Shown here in pieces: positions 62,124-64,000 of a stretch of DNA of 64,000 nt. How positions within the stretch are numbered: position 1 is the stretch's first letter; each line of letters opens with the position of its first letter. The position numbers were made by a program, and so were the translations under genes. Under the pieces are notes generated by a model. The model ran no database searches, was not told where the DNA came from, and was given only the letters and a program-made list of their open reading frames with translations. The stretch comes from Acanthaster planci (Eukaryota; Echinodermata; Asteroidea; Valvatida; Acanthasteridae), in assembly GCF_001949145.1 (NCBI RefSeq), contig NW_019091401.1, positions 383,648 through 447,647 of the forward strand, in the 5' to 3' direction.

Positions 62124-63106
62124 TAAGGTTTAATCCTGCTGTATCCATTTCTACAGGGACAAGCATTCAGTTGCAGTCATTTATGTATCAGAACAGTGCA
62201 GTTATTTATGAGTAATACTAAAATGCATGCACCTGTGTTTAATTCTTAGTTAACTCCATGGCTGTAGACACTAGCTGACTTAAACTTACAATTAAAAGTT
62301 ACCCTGTTTTACTTTTGTTTCATTGTTATCTTCACAAAGACAATATACATTGTACACTGAAAAATTGTTAAATCTTTCTTTAAATTGACCTGTTTAAAAG
62401 GTCATTTATTTAATAACAAGAACCTCCACACTGTACCTACATGTACATGTATGTTTAAAGGCGGTTTGGCATTGGGAAAAACCAGCATTGAGAGACTTTC
62501 CTCTTGCAAAAGGACATAAATCGAAAGTTTTCAGTCATACAGACACTGGCTATCAGAGCTGTATAGTTTAGCAAGGTTTTAGAGAATTCAATTTGCATGT
62601 GCAAAGATAAATATTTTAGTTCACCATGCCATTTAACTTTCAAGGGTTTATTTGCGAAAAAGAAGATGTGTTAAGAGCCGCAGTGAGTTTAATACAAATA
62701 ATTTTTAACACCACATTCCCATCCAGAAATATAGATGTCTAAATTTACACTGGAAAATCGTGACAGCATAAGAAACCATTACCCCCTCCCCGAAAAAAAA
62801 TNCGTGTGGGTTGATTGGACATAGATTGGGCCCAAGACAAAATTCAACAGGCATTTCTCTTTCCCCAGGATTACAGGCAGTCCCGGTATGTAGGGATGGT
62901 CTAAAGACACAGACAAAAATTACAAAACCAGTCCCCATCTGGGTTTTGTTTTATGTTTTGACATACCCAGTGGTACCACCCTCTGCAACTGTGGAAGCCT
63001 ATGCTGTAATCTGACTGGGCTTTGATGTCTTGCTCACTTTTGTATCTTGGAGCATATGGCACACAAATACAGGCAAACTGTCATGGGTTTCTTGACCCTC
63101 TTTTGC
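62124..63106. other. Spacer between the two transposon genes
   Basis: Noncoding AT-rich sequence between the convergent transposase and YqaJ remnants, with one unknown base at 62802 and a TACATGTACATGTA palindrome near 62439. No gene seen. Confidence 0.6.
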
Positions 63107-63960
63107 CTAGTCCTTTTGGATACTGCTTATTTGCAATGTTCCGGAGGTACCGCCTGCAACATTGGGAATGTCCTTTTGTGTAGGTGATGCAGTTACTGTT
63201 GCTGTACATGTACTGGCGCTTGGTACATCACATATAGGGAGATTTTGTATCTTGCAGTGGACAAGTTCAGGGGCAATGTATTCTTTAATGAACTGTTCAG
63301 CTTCTGCCATCAAAGATGCCCACTTTTCTTGTTTTAGATCTATTTGCTGCAAATGATAACCACCAGTTGTAAAACAAAATAATCACACCACTCCCTTCCT
63401 GTGACCCCTATCTGTGACGGTACCTGGAAAAAATACTCATTTTTTTCAGTTTAGTTGTCTTCATTTTAGGAGGAGTAGGCTTTTCCATGGCTATGCTGTG
63501 GGGACACTTTATTTTCAGTAATCCTAGCCCATAACAGGTACAAGTAACTAACCCATCAGGCGAAGCACCCAGGAACACCTTCTGTGGATGAACAACGATT
63601 CCACATTCTGAGACCTGAAAATGTGGATGACCCTTCTCCTTTTGAACCATTGCATAAGCTTTCCTTGCAACTGGTTAAGTCAATCGTCCATACACTGTAC
63701 CTTAGGTTTAGAGTATTTGGATTTAAAAGTCCATAGCCCATTACTTTTTTGATGGTGATCTGGATTCTTGCTGCATGATGAGTTGTCGTCATGCATTGTT
63801 GCATTTCTTGTGACAACCCTTTTGATTGCAGAAGCAGTTATCAATCCAGAACGATATTGCACCCATGCACATGTATTGTTTTCAGCTTGCCCACATGTCT
63901 CATTCTCTAGCAACCTAAATCTCAGCAGAAGGACGGTAAAGATTCTAGAAGAGCATAGAC
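63107..63960 (-). pseudogene. Decayed YqaJ-type nuclease of the ISL2EU-type transposon
   Basis: Minus-strand pieces in shifting frames. At 63913-63680 is CGQAENNTCAWVQYRSGLIT followed by ASAIKRVVTRN, the N-terminal YqaJ motif (W..R.g.iTAS). At about 63650-63450 is GIVVHPQKVFLGASPDGLV and GLGLLKIKCP, corresponding to the nuclease core. The tail at 63352-63107 includes LKQEKWASLMAEAEQFIKEY. In the core the residue expected to be the catalytic Glu of the E-x-K pair is Lys (codon AAA), and frames change between pieces, so the gene is dead. YqaJ nucleases accompany the transposase in ISL2EU elements, on the opposite strand here. The 5' end may extend past the window edge. Confidence 0.78.
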
Positions 63961-64000
63961 AGTTTCCTTTGATGCAGCAAGCTCTGAAAGGCTAGGGAGT

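Overview
This is a 64 kb piece of an AT-rich, intron-rich animal genome. Every gene found is a conserved metazoan gene with short exons (about 50-280 bp), GT/AG introns and AATAAA polyadenylation signals. The dispersed TACATGTA palindromes, the 'taggcctac'-type motifs and an ISL2EU-like THAP/YqaJ transposon point to a marine invertebrate deuterostome, perhaps an echinoderm such as a sea star. That placement is inference, not proven. There is no bacterial, phage or CRISPR content. Gene models below were assembled by hand from splice sites, reading phase and protein similarity recalled from memory.

Layout. (1) 3602-19516 (+): 19 exons of an ANKFN1 / wide-awake orthologue (ankyrin repeats, fibronectin III, C-terminal Ras-association domain), 5' end outside the window, followed by about 4-5 kb of AT-rich 3' flank with several polyA signals. 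(2) 24481-24938: GC-rich promoter, then SLC25A38 (+, 24939-38086, nine exons, 299 aa), the mitochondrial glycine carrier. A 999 bp assembly gap lies in its first intron. A strong coding-looking terminal exon of an unidentified gene, with its own polyA signal, sits on the same strand inside its sixth intron (34210-34486). (3) CEP20/FOPNL on the minus strand (45412-42153), tail to tail with SLC25A38 and head to head, 147 bp apart, with (4) an unrecognised secreted cysteine-rich protein gene (+, 45560-47950). (5) tRNA-Gly(CCC) on the minus strand (49480-49410). (6) MCRIP2/FAM195A (+, 49872-55684, six exons, 152 aa), whose mRNA appears to carry an overlapping upstream ORF. (7) From 58.8 kb on: a GC-rich possible promoter/first exon, a palindromic minisatellite around a 641 bp gap, a tRNA-like repeat, and a decayed ISL2EU-type DNA transposon with a THAP/DDE transposase on the plus strand and a YqaJ-type nuclease on the minus strand.

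The genes are functionally unrelated housekeeping or neuronal genes and do not form a pathway. The less ordinary content is in the repeats: several long-armed palindromes (5525-5807, 14690-14949, 40977-41095, 45017-45174, 46044-46332), three kinds of element carrying tRNA-like modules, and a clean ACATGT insertion in a tandem repeat, which bears on how the TACATGTA palindromes in this genome arise.
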